From Opisthorchis felineus (lineage: Eukaryota; Platyhelminthes; Trematoda; Opisthorchiida; Opisthorchiidae), in NCBI GenBank assembly GCA_004794785.1, contig SJOL01006432.1, positions 437,220-501,219 of the forward strand: 64,000 bases of DNA. The letters are read 5' to 3'. Of the stretch, positions 51,434 through 64,000 are shown piece after piece. A program made the position numbers and the translations under genes. Within the stretch, counting starts at the first letter, position 1, and each line of letters starts with the position of its first letter. Below the pieces are notes generated by a model. The model had not been told where the DNA came from. It did not search any database and worked only from the letters and a program-made list of their open reading frames with translations.

Positions 51434-54400
51434 CACGCCATCCTTTAACAGCTGACTATTTAACCAGCACTGTTGTTAACCCAGAACAGTTACACTTTAA
51501 CTGACTAAGTTCCCACAGCCCAAGATATTTCTCCAGCTTACTCACACAACTTGTAAGTATATGAGTATACATCTACGTAGCCCAAAGACAGCATTGTTGG
51601 AGGTCACATGGGCATGACGTAAAAAAAACTGTGCAGCACTTAGTTGTTGCCAATTAGTTTATCTTCTGTAACACAAGGCACAGCATAGAACTACAGGGTT
51701 AAATACGTGTATGGTATGTTGATAGTTTGAGACCGTAGGGCCTGTTCAGAATCCCAATTATAGAGGCTTCTGAAGACTAGGAGTCGGAAACATTTTCAAT
51801 CATGCCTGAACTCTCAACATAGTAACTGCTGTAATTTAGCTTCTTATTTATTTTGTCTTGCGGCTGGATCAAGACAAGCGATAAAGAGTTTTTAAGGATG
51901 ACTTATATAGGTCGTATGACAGTTTACGGAAAAACACCATATATTAACAAAACTTGGAAGAATCGGATAGGTAGATGTAATTGGAAGGAAACTTAAAATA
52001 GATTCACAAAGAAACCAAAGTGACCGGCACACTTGTAGTTGCTATCATGCGCAAGATATCACACAATTTTCCGATTTCACTGTAGGCACGCAAGAAATGG
52101 CGGCTTTTCAAGAACACATTTGATACCACTCCTTAGTGTTTCATTGAACTGAACAAACAGCAGTATTTATTGCGATAAGCGGGTGCTGTTCTGAGAGATC
52201 TGGGTTGCAGAAAAACTCCACAAATGGTTTGTCTTGCCCTTGTTTTTCAAGCTCATTTTAAGCTTAAAAGATGAAAATGCAAAAATGTACTCGTAGAAGT
52301 TACTTGAAGCATTTTGTTTGTACCTTCCTCCAGCTCCACATTTTTGGTTTATATGGAGGATATCAGCTACTTAGACGTTTGCCAACAAAATTATCGAAGT
52401 ATTTTCTGACTCTTTCAACGCAACTAGGTTAAGGCCTCTTCTCACGAAGTTTACGCTGCTTCTGTTTTTTCGTTTAGCGCCGGTGGTATTCCGCTAGCTT
52501 GATCCGAGCAATTTTCCTTGAGACTATTACTGAACCAGAGAAGCGAAACTTAAAGCTGAATACAATACTACATATTGATGGCAGGATTATCACAATGTAT
52601 TATCACTATGCGTTGACCGGTACCGTTATATCTTCTCAGACACTTTCTCCCTAGGAAGTAAGCAGCTAATTGAATCGCTTGGGACATACGCTTTCTAATG
52701 ATGCTCTATATTAATAGTTTGACGGACTGGTCATTAATGGCAGCTTGGAGGTAGATGTTGTGTTGCCTGCAATAACCCAACCGTTTCTCAGCGATTGAAG
52801 TCCATTCCAGTATGGTATTAATGCCACATCACTGTTAAAATAGTGCACTTTGTTGGCTGACAGAAATGTTAACTGCTTGTTCTTTAGTAAGAGAGCTCTC
52901 GAATTCAAATGTGCCAATCAGCAACGGTTAGGTCAGAAGCATGAATATACCATAAAATGCGTCCTAAAGTCACTCCGGTCCGTGGTTCTTCGAAATTGTC
53001 TAGGTTTCTCTCGTTTTCATTCTGAAATTCATCAGCACCCTTAAAAACAGAGAAAACAATGAAGCAGGCAGAGTGGATAATTTTTACTGAAAATGGTTCA
53101 GATTACGGGGAAATGACGAACATACAAATCTGTTATAATTCGCATCCTGGTACCCGTCTTATTTGGCAGGAAAAATATTTCGCCGGAATATTGAAGCTTT
53201 TCCAGGAAGAATAGCCATTAGAAAGATTGAAAGAGTTTTACCGTTCGTTAGTTTTTATCCCGAAAATATATGTTTCTTTGATCAAAAAAGACTTTAAATA
53301 GCAACTCTGTCACCATTACGTTTGATATAAATTAGTCTAAACTTACTTAAACAATAGCTTATTTTCTACTCCAATTTACACGCTTTGGTACCGGAGTCTT
53401 CAGAACATACATAGTTCCATTTGGTGGGATTGCCGGAGTTTTGATTAATATTCCTATGTCACCCTCTGAGACAAATTATTTATTTTTACGATCCATTAGC
53501 TCTGAGATATTCCACTTCTTTCGGATTCATTTTTTCATTCGTTTATTCAGCGTAAGAGAGCTGATCAGCACGTACTTAGAAAGTGTTATAAATGAGGATA
53601 TGGCAGATAGTACAACGAATTAATGTTGTGTCTGTATACCGATGCACGTGCTCATTAAACCAACAACCCATTTGACGTCCTCCATAGTTTTCCTTGTTCT
53701 GGTCAAATGATTAGCCCTAAGTACGATTAAGTTGGTCCATGGATTAACGGCATTCGTTGTAAACCAAGTTTCCGCCCAGTGTCATTGCGCCGGCGGGTAA
53801 ACAAGTCACTTGGCTTTAACGCTTATCTCCTTAGCTCTATTTTAATTCCGCCTTACATGATCCATTAGGGATTGCGCGATCGCACTTTGCTGAACCTTGT
53901 AGTGTTATTTATGGGTCAACTCTTGGGGAACAATTAAGTTTTGTTTCACCTCTCTAGCAATCTTTTTAGCTGCGAATGAAGGTGACGAGGACTGTTTAAC
54001 ACTATGATCACAACATTACAGGAGTAGTGAAAATGTTGCTTCTGCAACTAGACCGTGGAACCGTAAATATGGTTAACCAAAACTAGCTTCATCACACGAA
54101 AATACTGGTTATCATAGTGTTTTAATTATTCGTTCAGTAGCCTTATTTTTACATCATTTAGCCGCTTTGATGTCTAGCGCTTTTAATAAGAAAGGCGGTA
54201 GTTCCAGCCCCTACTGTTCCAGAACTTGTTTTGTATGGACTATTCTTGCTGTGTCTGTGTATTCTCACAGTTAAGATTTTTAAATGTGGTTGCAGCTAGA
54301 AGAAAGGCTAAAACACTGAAAACAACACCTTACTTATAGTGGAGGCGGAAGACTGTCATTTACTACCCAGAAGTATCTTCCTTAACATTGAAGATGATCT

Positions 54401-57400
54401 ATTCTGTGGCAGCGAATCCAGGGAGAAATGGTGGTTTGTGGTACAACGCCAAATGTGTAGGGCCTACAACACTTAAGAACCGTTACTAAAAAAGACTCAC
54501 AAATACTGGCGTTTACTTAGCGAATAGTGAATGCGAAATTATTTTGTACTGATTTTAATCACTATGTCCTTGGGTATCCCCGCACCTATGCCGACATGTT
54601 GGTTCAGAATTTGGAATGAGCATAAACTGCTCACTTCCACTGAGGACCGTGCTCTAAAAGCATCTTCCTAAGAGCAAAAATACTATCAGACTTGCTTGCT
54701 TCAGACTTGCTTTCTTCTGCTTATCCACGGTGAATTGCAGCTTCTCGCCCGTTAAGTAACTGGCTAAAAGTTTGTGCTGAAATGACTGAAATCCCTATTT
54801 CAACTTGCCATGGGAATTGCTATGGGACGTTACCCATGGTCATATTTCGTCCTGTACTTCGTTTACATCATGCAATACTGATGGAAAAATATTGTTTCAA
54901 AGAGGTTACTCTCATGCTTATTCATCTAATCCTTATCGCTCTTTATTTTGTTGTATTGTTGTACAGTTAGCCATCTCGTTCTGCTGCTGGCCTGTAACTG
55001 TATTTAATTCTGAATTTGGTTTAGTGGCCTAGTCTTGAGTGGCGTGGTCTTACAAGTCAGTTCTGCCAACGGTCTTTGATCCAAACCGTTTTGCATGTGT
55101 AAAGTATTTCAAGAGACCTTTGGTTGGTTGAACTTTTCTAACAAATGCGCGTCGAGGTTAAATTTCAAGTGTGTCGGTCGTGCCTGTCAGACCGGAGCAT
55201 ATCACACCATCACTTTGACAGTGTATGGGCCGACACAGTCAAGTTACAGCTCACTATTGTGAAGTTCCGGCTCAACTTCTCTTAATGACGATAGCAGTAG
55301 CCCTGTTATTTTTAGCGGTAAATAGTCCGCGCTTATTTTAGTAGGATATTGTGTCTGGTTAGCCGGAAAACATCTAGGGATCTAGTCTCATTCTATGTTA
55401 TTGAGGAAATATGGCACATAAAGTATGAACGTGAGATAACTTTGTATGCAGCTATGGACATGATATGCAATTCGATGAGATTTTTTTCAAAAACCTGAAC
55501 GCCTAACTAAGTAGTCACCTAACTGGTCTCATATATGGTGAATTAGCATCGATTCCAGTGATCATGAATGTCGCATTCAAAGTCACACGTAAACCAGAAT
55601 CCGAGATGATGGACACTAAAGTCACCGCAGATGATAGCATTTTGTTGCCATCTTTATCCCAGAAAATATTTGACATCTAGTGGCTACTCTTCACTCAAAC
55701 AATTGTTTTACTAATACGCTAGTAACGCCGAGTTGTTTTAAGGTGAAAGTCGATCGGAATGTCGAAATTCCATATTTTGATTGATCACTTTCTTCATTTG
55801 TCCCCCAAAGTCCGGGAGGCAATCCGGCGAGGGTAATTAAATATTAATTGGTAAAAAAACTAAAGGAATATTTCATTTGGTGCTTCGTGAAATCTACACT
55901 CAGAACAGAGTTTATTTTAAATCAGCCTTTCAAGCATCTTCAGGAGCACATCTTTTAAAATATTTATCCCTATTCTCTCATACACCGAATTAAATTTTAG
56001 TACAGAGGCTTCCATAACACGGGACGTAATATCAATCTGGTCAATACTTTATTCTCCCTACCAAACCTATACTGTTCCTTAACGAAGTTGAAGTCCCCGA
56101 AGCTGAAAAGCTCAACCGTCAAATACAGTATTCCCTTTGTTGATGCTCCCAAAAGTGAGGTTACCGTTAACAGCCCACAATTAAGATAATCATGCAGTTT
56201 CTTGTTGTAACAACTTAGAGCACTAGATTTTCTTGATAAGATCAAGGTGTGCAAAGTGAAAAACATGCTTGCAACGTAACATCACCTTGTAAACTTTCTA
56301 AATCTGTGATCCTGTGAAACGCTGGAACATCAAAAGAAATATGACAAGGATTCAACAAAACGTATCAAGGATATCTTTTTCGGCAACCTGCCGAACGAAC
56401 CGCGACAACTTCAAGATTATCCTGAGATATTTTTGTCGCAGCGGTCTTTTAACAGTCTCAATTCTTGTTTACGGATGTTTCAGGTCGCCGTGCGCCACAA
56501 GAATAATACAGCCTAAGGTGGTACCTTCAGTCGCGTGACATGTGAACACTACATGAGACGAGGCTGACCTGCAAGCATTGTTCGAAGTGATCGCGAGTTG
56601 CAGCCAACGCAAGTTTCTAAAAGTGTTGTTTGTTAAATGATACACGCTTTTGTGAAGGTGCGTTAGGATAATCTGGAGTTGACCCTGGTTTTAGTCACTC
56701 ATCAATTGCTGTACATATATCCTGGATGAATATCACGTGGGTTCTGACGTTTTTGTGAATCTAATAAGTTACAGAAGTTACATGTCTTAAAATTAGTCCC
56801 CTTTTGCACAATCAGTCTAACGTCACCGCATGTGACACACCTGGGCGCTGACCACGGTGCAGGTGACGTCATCGTTCTCTCCCTACGATAGCATTCACTA
56901 ACTCCTAAAACTGCTGGAAGATTTCTTGTCAGCATTTCACATAACAAGCTTTTCACTTTCTTATAAATGTTCTTTCCAGCATTAATTACTTAAAACCTAT
57001 CCCGCTGCTTCACATTAGGCCACTCATTGATAGCAATTTAAAGATTTCCCTATTTCTTCCAAATATTCCGCCCCGCAGACGACCAGAAAACTGGTCTTTC
57101 TGATAAGCAAAATATAGCGGCCGCATCCTTCCCCAAAGCACACTACTTTTGTTTGGTCCCTTATAGCATATCTCCAAATAAGCTTTCCAAATAAGAAAAC
57201 AACCGTTGCAGTACTTCTTGATCAGTCTCTCCTAAAGGGAAAAATCTTGAAATGCGCTTCAAGGAGTTTCCACTCAACGAGGTTGTTACTTTGTCTTGAA
57301 TTAGTTTTCTTCCAGCTCATATCATGTTTACGGCATTCAACACCTGAGAAGGTACTGGTAACGTAACAAAAACAGCTTATACTTCCGAACGACGAACTGA

Positions 57401-57447
57401 TGAAATCTGTCGTTCTTCCTTGAAATTAAATCACGTAACACGTTTAT

Positions 57448-57690
57448 GATATTCTTCAACTGAATGTGCTGCACACAGGTCACCTCATGTTTCAGTTGCT
57501 ACGATATTCGAGCTATCGCAGCATATTTTCATGAAGAAAACTACTCACAAGGTTGCTGAAAACTCTTCGACAGCCCACGACCGGTTTCGCTATTCTTGGG
57601 GCTCATCAGGTAGGCGCAGTCCCCGAGTTTCCGTCAACCTTATGTTCTACCTGAAATCAGTCCAATTTGGGTTCAAAGTTCAAGGTGAAG
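57448..57690 (-). repeat. Dispersed repeat, copy E (best single copy)
   Basis: The plus strand reads GATATTCTTCAACTGAATG, CTCATGTTTCAGTTGC, ATATTCGAGCTATCGC, ACTACTCACAAGGTTGC, CGACAGCCCACGACCGG, TTTCGC, GGGGCTCATCAGG and CAGTCCCCGAGTTTCC. On the minus strand this gives CTGATGA-G, C-GAAAC and GTC with GAAG after it, the least damaged hammerhead-like core next to copy B2. AGCCC (57572-57576) and GGGCT (57599-57603) can form a 5-bp hairpin. It ends at or after CTGAAATCAGTCCAATTTGG. Confidence 0.75.
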
Positions 57691-57910
57691 GTTTTCTACC
57701 TCCGTGGCCCAATGAGTTATACTGGGTGGTGTCCCTTAAACCTTCTCACAGTCTCTCATACCAGATAGGGTAATAGTTCGAGTTTTGACCAACACAGTCT
57801 TCTGGCCCTGCAGGTTGGTGGCGACTTTTTCCTTAAAATGGTTATGCACCTGCATTCACCGCTAAACAGTGATACCTCGTAGTCAGGTTTTTTTTGCTGA
57901 AGGCCTTGGT

Positions 57911-57931
57911 CGAGGACCCTAAAAGTCCTCG
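57911..57931. repeat. Short hairpin
   Basis: CGAGGAC and GTCCTCG are exact reverse complements around a 7-base A-rich loop. No function is assigned. Confidence 0.65.
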
Positions 57932-58099
57932 TGTCCAGGTCTGGCAACCCACGTACAACCTTTAATTGCACGCTAACGAATGGATGGGGACAGTGTGGCA
58001 CTCAATTCGCCTTCTTGTGAACGCTGCTGACTATGGCCGCCGATCGATGTCTATAGGGTTCTTGTTGTCTGTTTCTATCCAGATTGGCTAAAAAAGTGT

Positions 58100-58130
58100 C
58101 TGAAGAAGTAAGCAGTTCGAAACAATTGTA
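58100..58130 (+). ncRNA. Second hammerhead-like motif next to a (TTA)n tract (weak)
   Basis: CTGAAGA (58100-58106), CGAAAC (58118-58123) and GTA (58128-58130) keep hammerhead box order and spacing, with a minimal AC/GT stem III around an AATT loop. Stem II does not close well. A (TTA)n tract begins ten bases later, so it may be the 3' end of a retroelement. Its sequence differs from the copy A-E family. Confidence 0.2.
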
Positions 58131-58138
58131 CTAGGCTA

Positions 58139-58139
<1 letters not shown>

Positions 58140-58171
<32 letters not shown>
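58140..58171. repeat. (TTA)n microsatellite
   Basis: A perfect TTA run of 32 bases, possibly a retroelement tail. Confidence 0.95.
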
Positions 58172-58172
<1 letters not shown>

Positions 58173-59461
58173 TGTCTTTCACAATTTAGCTGTCAGATAA
58201 CTCATGGCTGTGCGCAGCGAAGCACCATTGCCGAACGCCGAAATTATGCTGTCGATGATGACAAATTCAAATAATATCTCATAGAATCAGTGACCCGTAG
58301 AAGGTTACTGTACTGCTGCCAGTCTTGGGAAGATAAATGAGTTTTTATTCAGAGCGCATGCCCCGTTCAAGACAAGAACAAGACCGTAATCCTTTTGGTG
58401 ATGCGTTTTTAAAAACAATGGTCCGTTAAACACATTCGTCCGATTATATTCTTTATTATCAGATCAACCTTGTATATTGAGTACTCTTCGTTTTGAAAGC
58501 ATGTAAATAAAGCAATTAAAGATTGTTTCCAAAGCTTTATTTCGTTATCTCGACAAAGATCGTATATTTGGCAAAATATTCACATCGAAGGAAGAGAAAT
58601 TTTGTTTCTTTTTTCTCCTAAACTGTGGTTTAGAGATTTCAACAGTCCAAGGGCAGTTGTCCTTCTAGGGAATGTCATCCGTATAGGGATCACAATGAGT
58701 TCATGGGTGGACAGCAGTTTGCATCTTATACTTCCGGCAAATCGCAAACATACTAGCTAGTACAGGATTCACCGTGGTTCCTAATGCATCTATAACAATC
58801 TCTATTCGATGAGTTAGTTTAAATTTGATGCGAACGTTCACCATGACCACTGAAATCAACCATGTAGGTTTGTAAGCGGACTGTCCAAGTATAACGTTTT
58901 TCGATTCATTCGGTTAGCAGTGAACTTCACCCCTTTCAAAAGTGGCACCCAGGTGAATAACAAACTATGCACACCTGTAATATTTGACCTATTGGTTATT
59001 CCATCAGTAGGACCTCGTCACATACTATTAGAAACGGAGTTATACTGTGGTTTCAGCATACCCACTATCCATTATGCCAGTTCGTGCTGCGGCCGGTCAG
59101 GCTTGGAATAAATTGGCCTCGTTGCGCAGCTACCAGATTTTATAATTTTCCACAGTTAGCTGTATTTTAGGTTTTAGTTTTCATATTCGTTATGCGAGGC
59201 GTCCACCTAAGACTTCTGTACCTCTTTCAGATCATTCTGTGCGGTATCCTTATACTGCTTACTTTGCAGTTCTGTTAGGTTAAGCTGAACTTGTTCAGGC
59301 GTGTCTGCATTTTCTGCCGTCTTCGGCACCCGCATTTGGCCTTGATCAGAGCTATGACTGTAAACGACAAGTTGTGACGCCCTAAGACTTCGTCCACAAA
59401 CTGAATTGCGTCACTTTTTCCCCTACACAGCATCTGAAGTTGAGCTGGTCAGGTTTATTTG
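58172..59461. other. Unassigned non-coding stretch
   Basis: Nothing recognisable was found. The last 300 bases run into an ATT-rich tract and could be the 3' end of an unidentified retroelement. Confidence 0.45.
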
Positions 59462-59487
59462 TTATTATTAATATTATTATTAATATT
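59462..59487. repeat. Imperfect (ATT)n tract
   Basis: ATT units interrupted by AAT. This is the third ATT-type tract in the window. Confidence 0.8.
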
Positions 59488-61417
59488 CACCCGGCCTACC
59501 TATTTTTCAACCAAGTAAATTATCGCGTCAATCTGGCAGCTGGAAATCGTAAGTTTTTAGCATTATTGAGGTTATTTGCCCCAATCTCCGCTATACAGCA
59601 AACTGAATTATGAAGCCTACCCGCTGACTGCCTCAAGAATCTTTCTCATGTCGTGATAGATTTCGGCAACACTTTTGCAGGATCCCGGGTGCAAATTTTA
59701 AGCTGACGATGCCAGAATCATTGGCTCTGTTCTTAACGAAACAGACGTTTGGACCAGTTAATTATCGTAATTTTTAAAACCCTGAGTTGGGCTCCCGCAC
59801 GCGTTCCAACGGGTGCAAAATCGACTACACTGGGGTTTTTATATACTACCTTTCCTCGTGTTTTTTGGCCACATGACCCCGCGTTGTAAACACTCGCTGC
59901 TGCTAGACAGTCGAGATAAACGTTTTCCCTCTGGGACCTGTCCAACGAATATTGCACTAAATGGAACTTATCTCATATTTTTGGCTAACTACGCCAGTTT
60001 AAAAGTTACTCACTGCCATTCTACTTCATGTTTGATTCAAATGGCAGTCAAAAGACTAAGTAGCCAGGACTGTCGTCCGTATTTCGCATCCCATTATTTG
60101 ATTGTCTGTTCGTACTAAGTACCATTTTCGGCATTTTCCGGCCAGTTGTTTGCTTAGGTTGCCGAGAGGCTCCGTTGTTTCCACAATGCCTAGTTTAGAA
60201 ACAAACGGTATATTTCCCACCGTAATTCTGCTATAGAAACTGGCCAATAATTTCCCTTATCCATACCTTGTGAGTTACCTCAAATTTTCCCAGTTTGCGT
60301 CCTAGTTCCAAACACTTCACTGCCTCTGACTGCAGAAACTTCGGACTCATGTTTTTAGCTGCCTTATGTTGAAAGGACTTGTGGTACTTTTATCCAAAGA
60401 GTTTCTATGAGGCCAATAAAGTAAGGATCGTTTAAGTACCTGAGAACATTAGCTCCAAATCTGCAGGTTTATGATTTTTTAGCTAACATGTCACCGTTTA
60501 TGTCTATTTCTCTACTCCTAATTTTAGATATTTGACCTGAGTGGGAAGCACGCTTTCAGTGAATACTGCACCAAATACGCGTGTTTTATCGACCTATCCA
60601 CGAGTAGATGTCATCGTTTCCTTGGCCATCAGAATACGAATCGCAAGACTATAACTGTGGTTCTTCACAGTATCCTTCCTTCATATATAAACTCTAATGC
60701 ATTCCGTTATTTTTTTCCTGGAGGCTCTCGTGATTAGAACCTGAGGGCACCATGTTGTCCTACAGCACGCGCTCAGCTGACAGCCACACTCGAATTAGAT
60801 GCACGCTGTTCACGACTAATTGTAACATTGGTTAGATAACTTGGTTTCAGTTGCGACTTCAACCTGCAGATTGCAATAGCAAGTAAAAATTCCAAGATTC
60901 GCTATTAACTCATCCATTCTACAGATGATTTGATAGTTCTACCATCGGTGTGCTCCTCAACTCAAATATTTTCATTTCCGACAAATTAACCCAGTCCCTA
61001 TACATGAAATCTGCGCCACTGTAGGGAGGTCTAAACCATTCCTTTTACTTATCTCGAATTCATTCTGTAATAACGCTGCTATCATTTTCATGAGGCGACC
61101 ACGGTTTTATGCATAAGTTTTGCGTTACTTTGGGTATGTTTACTTTCTCCCACAAAAATTCCCACACATAATGACATTAAACCAACTATGGTTGTTGGGC
61201 TACGTGGTTGTTCACTTGGTTGGCTGATAAATAGATAAACTATGTATCTGAGAAAACCTGAAACAGGCTGCTATTAGGATTTTGAAACTCATGTGCATGA
61301 CAAAACTGCTGAAGCCGAAGACTCGATGGAGTCTTTTGTGATCAATGACACCTTGTGAGACTCGACCTGATTGCTCTTTAAGTCAGGAATTGGTTGTCTC
61401 TACTTCGGAGGACTTTG
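59488..61417. other. Unassigned non-coding stretch
   Basis: Nothing recognisable was found. The overlapping frames at 59733-60118 are not assignable. Confidence 0.55.
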
Positions 61418-61437
61418 CCCCCCCCCCTCAAAAAAAA
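61418..61437. repeat. C10 run followed by A8 run
   Basis: Ten Cs (61418-61427), then TC, then eight As. The homopolymer pair is conspicuous in an AT-rich region and is a likely sequencing-error spot. Confidence 0.9.
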
Positions 61438-63486
61438 GCTCAGAAGAGACGGAACCGATAGTAGGCTGTGTTCGATAGTTAGCAATCCTAACCTACCGTT
61501 TAATTCAAAAGCAGAAGTTACTGAGTGTCTCAGGATTCCATGCTTAGTCACAGAGATTTCCACCACTAGAAAGTTGAAAAAATAAGTCGACTTAGGGGAA
61601 CACCAGCTTTTGTACCAGACCCAGCGTATTTTGCCCTGAAAATTGAGCCACTTTTCTTTTCGAAGATCTCATTTTATCGGCACCAGCCACTCTTACACCC
61701 CGGTATCACAACTCTTATTGCTATAAATGTAAGATTGCCCCACGTAGCTCAGAAGAAGGAATTTAGAAGCATAAAACCGATAGTATTACCTCGATCGGTT
61801 ACCTCGAATAAAAATGCGATAGCAACTAGCTGATGGGATTTAAAAATAGTCCATTTAGTTGATTTCAAAGCACCTCTAGAATTTGGACGCCCAACATTTT
61901 GTAAATACAATCTGCTGGTGCACAGTCTTCGATGATTTTCTCAAACGCGCAAGCTCCTCCGATCTACAAGCAAGAATTTTGTGTGAGACAAAACTTAGCC
62001 GTTTTCTTGTCCGCTAAATTAGTTAGCTCTAGGAGAAAACAAAATCTTTTTCAGTCTCCCGGTGTTGTGCATTCCCATTCTGTCCTACCCTTGCTCTTTG
62101 AAGAAAATTTAAGGGGAGGATTTATAAATTATGCTGTGTTTGTTTTATGAGTTTGATCAAACTGGAAAAAAACTCACGCCAGGCGTTTTTTGATCCCGAC
62201 AACGGTATGCGCATATCCACTGTGCTGCTTCGTTACTGAACTCGCAAACGCGTTCGATATTTTGGTTGCATATTAGTCCTTGCATTAAAAAGCACAAAAT
62301 GCCACTAACCATAAAGGACCGCAAAAAGAACTGTTCCGTAAATATCACTTTCTTCATCAGCAGTAGACGTATTTTGGAAATTCTCCAGGGAAATGTTGAT
62401 GCCCTGATATATTGGAACAACTGCGCAAAGCTTTTTAGATTTTTGGCATAGGTTGAATCCACGTGTGGAATACAGTTCCACACGGGATAATTTGCTGAGT
62501 GTCCTCTGTCGGAAAAATTCGTCCCAATCTTCATAGATAGGTAAGATTTCTCCTATGGGCTCTACTTAAGGACTACTTCTTTGACTGTTATTGCGCCATT
62601 ATTATGCTAGTGGCATTAACTTTTCAAATTTGACTGTGTCTCATATCTTAGTGTTTGATTTGTTTTGAGTGAAATCACGATTCCTAACGTTTGCCTGAAA
62701 AAGTCAATATACTCGAAAGGTTCAGTAGGCGCTTATGTTTAATTAGCTTTTCGAGTGTGGTTAAAATAATATCTGGCTTATCAAGTCAGATATTTAATTT
62801 ATTTCCTGTGGGAGTTGGCATTCGTCCCCAGAACATACGAGACTTGTGTGTACTAATAATCAAAATTCAAAACACCGGAATAGTAGATAAAAACGCTCTA
62901 ACAAACGCTGGTGAATGACTTAGCGGTGGCGGTAAATGCGTTAGACACAGGACATAGAATAAATTTGGAGAATGTGAAAGTTATAAGACGGTCTGCGATT
63001 CACACCACAGCGGCTGAAAAGCCAAGCGGTGGAAATTACAAAGTATCACAGCGTGAATAGAACCGATGGTGGGGAACTAGGGAGCGTATATAAAGTGGTC
63101 TTAGATAAACCGATGTGACACGTGACTGTGCGTAGTTGTCAATTCACGTAAAATTATTAGCAAAAGCAGGGGGCGGAAATCCCAACCCCATCGAAGTTCA
63201 CAGAATCCCTCTTCCTTACACAACTATTGTATCACCAGCTCATCCACACAGACAGATGAAAGGTGCAAATGCCGTTCAAGACGAACCATCATGTGAACCG
63301 AACCCTAAGAACTAGGCCCTAAGCAGGACCCAAATCCATATAGATTTTTCCATCAACTAAAACTTGGTGACCCACTCTAACGCACAAAACCCCTTGGACG
63401 ACACCTAACATGAATTTAGCCCACTTAGCTGATTGGTTCCCCTTCCGCCTTAAAGCTTGACCAACCTCGTAACATAGTCACTTGGC
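61438..63486. other. Unassigned non-coding stretch
   Basis: Nothing recognisable was found. The 125-codon minus frame at 62157-62534 has no family resemblance and is within chance length. Confidence 0.55.
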
Positions 63487-63522
63487 CTGACGAAGCGTTT
63501 GTGTCAAAAGCAAAACGTTGTC
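63487..63522 (+). ncRNA. Third hammerhead-like motif (weak)
   Basis: CTGACGA (63487-63493) is followed by AGC, a loop, GC, then AAAAC (63512-63516) and GTC (63520-63522). With A in place of the G of GAAAC the core is damaged. AC/GT around a GTT loop would give the minimal stem III typical of hammerheads in Penelope-like elements. Stem I does not pair cleanly. Confidence 0.22.
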
Positions 63523-64000
63523 CAGCAATACATCTACCGACTGTCACCAAACATTTCCGAAAACGATAGCACTTGAGCTGTTCACCTGAACTAATGGCCA
63601 CCGTAAAAAGCATATCTGTGATCTTGATATGGGGGAGTTTAATATGGAGTGCCTGAGAATTGTTGTTTGACAAAGCGACTCACCCATTTACGTGCCTACC
63701 GGTAAGTAGAACTTTTCAGCCTATCCAAAGGACACGAAATTAACAAAGTGTTATTTTTATAAGTCCAGGACAGCAAAACCTAGGATGTTATCCACAGTCC
63801 ACAAAAGCCGAATAAAGCTGGATTATAAAATGATTTCCTTGAAATAACCTGCCCACAGTGGTTGATAGCAGTATATTTAGACACATACCTACCTCTTTCA
63901 CCGTAAACAGCTCATATGGTTTCGTGGTAACTGACCACTGGGTTTGCTCAACTAAGTAAAGAAAGTATAATTGGATAATTGGATTCAACGTATAAGTGGA
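63523..64000. other. Unassigned non-coding stretch
   Basis: Nothing recognisable was found up to the window end. Confidence 0.55.

Larger units (their letters stand above)
48465..57447. other. Unassigned non-coding stretch
   Basis: This is the longest featureless block, about 9 kb. Frames at 50623-50886 (minus) and 56702-56956 (minus; two CxxC pairs, CVTC and CNFC) were read without finding a family. Short palindromes at 50717-50738 and 51419-51433 are the only structures noted. Confidence 0.55.

Noticed and set aside
55600..55680. TADDSILLPSL as a YADD box of a LINE RT
   Set aside because: No other RT motif lies upstream or downstream in any frame.
56702..56956. Two CxxC pairs (CVTC, CNFC) in a minus frame, as a zinc ribbon
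   Set aside because: No flanking conserved residues and no family match; frame length is within chance.

Overview
The window looks like AT-rich, transposon-littered DNA from an animal nuclear genome, probably a flatworm (trematode or cestode). No open frame exceeds about 126 codons. That is what chance gives in a sequence this long, and no compact operon-like layout, rRNA or convincing tRNA gene is visible. The flatworm guess rests mainly on a decayed LINE whose tail motifs (MPKHRPP, GPR, LETL, AANRYQWRSRC) match a non-LTR family I know as abundant in flukes and tapeworms. I cannot name the species.

Almost everything recognisable is a relic. From left to right: (1) about 5.5-5.9 kb holds a copy of a dispersed repeat followed by a Penelope-like reverse-transcriptase scrap. 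(2) 20.96-22.3 kb is a minus-strand LINE relic readable through many frameshifts, from the end of the endonuclease through the RT to the C-terminus. (3) 23.0-23.54 kb is two copies of the dispersed repeat fused head to head as nested inverted repeats. (4) 24.35-24.41 kb is the C-terminal tail of a Tc1/mariner-type transposase. (5) 28.3 kb has a tRNA-derived SINE-like head, and 28.7 kb another copy of the dispersed repeat. (6) 41.2-41.96 kb holds decayed histone H4 and H2A genes in the same orientation. (7) 43.2-43.7 kb has a second Penelope-like scrap beside another inverted copy of the repeat. (8) 57.45-57.69 kb has a further copy. Microsatellites ((AT)n, (TTA)n, a C10/A8 tract) are scattered between.

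The most interesting item is the dispersed repeat. Read on the right strand, its copies carry the boxes CTGATGA, GAAAC and GTC at hammerhead-ribozyme spacing, inside a unit of roughly 300-400 bp that occurs in inverted pairs and twice lies next to Penelope-like coding scraps. This fits a Penelope terminal repeat or an animal retrozyme. However, stem III is poor and a competing hairpin exists, so ribozyme activity is a hypothesis.

The remaining tens of kilobases hold nothing I can assign. A few open frames with plausible splice signals are listed as low-confidence candidates.
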